Source: Chrysomallon squamiferum (lineage: Eukaryota; Mollusca; Gastropoda; Neomphalida; Peltospiridae). Taken from it: a stretch of DNA of 30,000 nucleotides. Under the pieces are notes generated by a model. It searched no databases. It saw only the letters and a program-made list of their open reading frames with translations, and was not told the origin of the DNA. A program made the translations under genes and the position numbers. Shown here one piece after another: positions 29,070 through 30,000 of the stretch. Every line of letters begins with the position of its first letter. Position 1 is the stretch's first letter. Location: positions 1,779,501 through 1,809,500 of the forward strand of contig CM022667.1 in NCBI GenBank assembly GCA_012295275.1, written 5' to 3'.

Positions 29070-29545
29070 TCAGTTTTAATATTAAAAGTGTTAGTATTTG
29101 TTAATATAGTAATGATGGTAGAAGTGATAGTAATTCAATAATATTACTATTAGTTGTAGCAGTAGTGACATAAATTATGTCATTTGTTAGTAGTTAAATC
29201 AGTAATAGTATATTATAGTTATTTCAAGCAGAGGTAGTAGTCGTAGGAGGAGTAGTAGCAGTAGTAGGATTGTTGTTAATAATATCTGTAGTAGTAACAA
29301 TAGTATTAGTGACAGTAGCAGTAGAATTAGAAGCATAAATACGACCAGTAGCAATATGGTAATAACAGTAGTAATAGTAGTACAACTACTAACAATAGTA
29401 ACAGTGCATAGGTAATAGTGTTAGCGACTGCTGTAATAGAGGTAGTAATATATAGTAGTAGTAGTAGTAATAGTAGTAATGGTAATAGTAGTAACTATAG
29501 TAATATTAATAGTAGCAGTAGTATTAGTATTAGTATAGGTGGCCT
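29070..29545. repeat. Degenerate (AGT)n trinucleotide array
   Basis: Roughly 470 bp dominated by AGT/AGC/AAT trinucleotides in a shared register, with many substitutions, most regular at 29440-29530. It looks like an old, decayed microsatellite, unlike the pure AAT and CA runs elsewhere in the window. Confidence 0.8.
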
Positions 29546-29799
29546 TTGTTTAAAACTGTCATTGTTCCTATGATTAGAAATGTGTATGAAGTAATGAGTA
29601 GGAGCATAACATAAATAATAAATATTTATGAGGTCCCTCCCCATGGTGACACCACTGATTATAATACGAAGGTTACTATAACGGACCCTATGGATTTTCG
29701 ACCGTGAAGTGACATGCATCATTAACTGCCTTTTCTGAACGTCAGCTGTTGCAGTGTTGTTGGCATCGGCCGCGACGACAACAAAGACTGACGATAACT

Positions 29800-29868
29800 A
29801 TTTATAATATATATATATATTTTTTTTTTTTAATGATTATATATATATATTTTTTTTTATTATATATA
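29800..29868. repeat. (TA)n / poly-T low-complexity region
   Basis: Two TA runs each follow or precede a poly-T tract (about 29806-29831 and 29839-29869), partly repeating each other. It lies immediately before the tRNA-like sequence. Confidence 0.85.
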
Positions 29869-29870
29869 TA

Positions 29871-30000
29871 ATCGCTGGCAGTTTGGTTAAACTTTTTGTC
29901 TTATGAACGTCAGGTTCCAGGTTCGAATCTAAAATTATATGTACTAAATGACCTCCCAGTAATCTGTATTTGTAACAAGATACTGAAATTTTAATTAATG
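29871..30000 (+). mobile_element. tRNA-derived SINE-like sequence (partial, reaches window edge)
   Basis: There is a canonical RNA polymerase III B box, GGTTCGAATC, at 29930-29939. It is preceded 54 bp upstream by an A-box-like TGGCAGTTTGG at 29876 (9 of 11 positions match TGGCNNAGTGG). This spacing suits a tRNA-related SINE head. It is not a functional tRNA gene: no acceptor stem pairing or correct arm lengths are seen. The body continues to or past the right edge. Confidence 0.45.

Noticed and set aside
29495-29722. 75-aa minus-strand frame
   Set aside because: Its C-terminal part comes from the trinucleotide array and the rest has no recognisable feature or splice context.
29871-29945. 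Functional tRNA gene
   Set aside because: A and B boxes are present but no complete cloverleaf or acceptor stem could be drawn.

Overview
This is animal nuclear DNA. It is AT-rich and packed with homopolymers and di-/trinucleotide microsatellites, and its genes are split into many short exons by GT-AG introns. Three genes can be rebuilt exon by exon with consistent splice phase, and all three are conserved metazoan housekeeping genes: a ubiquitin-conjugating E2 variant (UBE2V1/UBE2V2/Mms2 type), cyclin-dependent kinase 10 (CDK10) and mitochondrial complex I subunit NDUFS3. Composition, intron style and protein divergence suggest a lophotrochozoan invertebrate, most likely a mollusc (possibly a cephalopod). 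That taxonomic call is inference; no species-specific marker was seen.

Layout. 327-2869 (-): five internal exons of an unrecognised, helix-rich protein that runs off the left edge; its most 5' visible exon carries two mutually compensating frame breaks. 2870-3709: shared head-to-head promoter interval. 3710-7857 (+): UBE2V, four coding exons, 142 aa, with a long AT-rich 3' region that may reach about 11760. 12680-19844 (-): CDK10, 16 coding exons, 386 aa, tail-to-tail with UBE2V. 19845-20543: second head-to-head promoter interval. 20544-23863 (+): NDUFS3, six coding exons, 263 aa, with polyadenylation signals near 24230-24260. 24262-30000: no firm gene. This last part holds a homeodomain-site-rich block (about 26390-26780), a candidate CRE-bearing promoter with a noncoding first exon (about 27000-27279), CpG-rich blocks, microsatellites, a degenerate AGT array and a tRNA-SINE-like end.

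Functional theme. The genes do not form one pathway. UBE2V partners UBC13 to build K63-linked ubiquitin chains, CDK10 is a cyclin-M-dependent kinase, and NDUFS3 is a core complex I subunit. They look like divergent and convergent housekeeping neighbours.

The most unusual signal is at 3' splice junctions. In both UBE2V intron 3 and NDUFS3 intron 3 the intron end plus the first bases of the following exon have been tandemly duplicated upstream, leaving decoy acceptors followed by recognisable partial copies of the exon. CDK10 intron 3 has a 40-bp tandem array close to its acceptor. Three other CDK10 acceptors (exons 9, 10 and 11) have microsatellites as their upstream tract.
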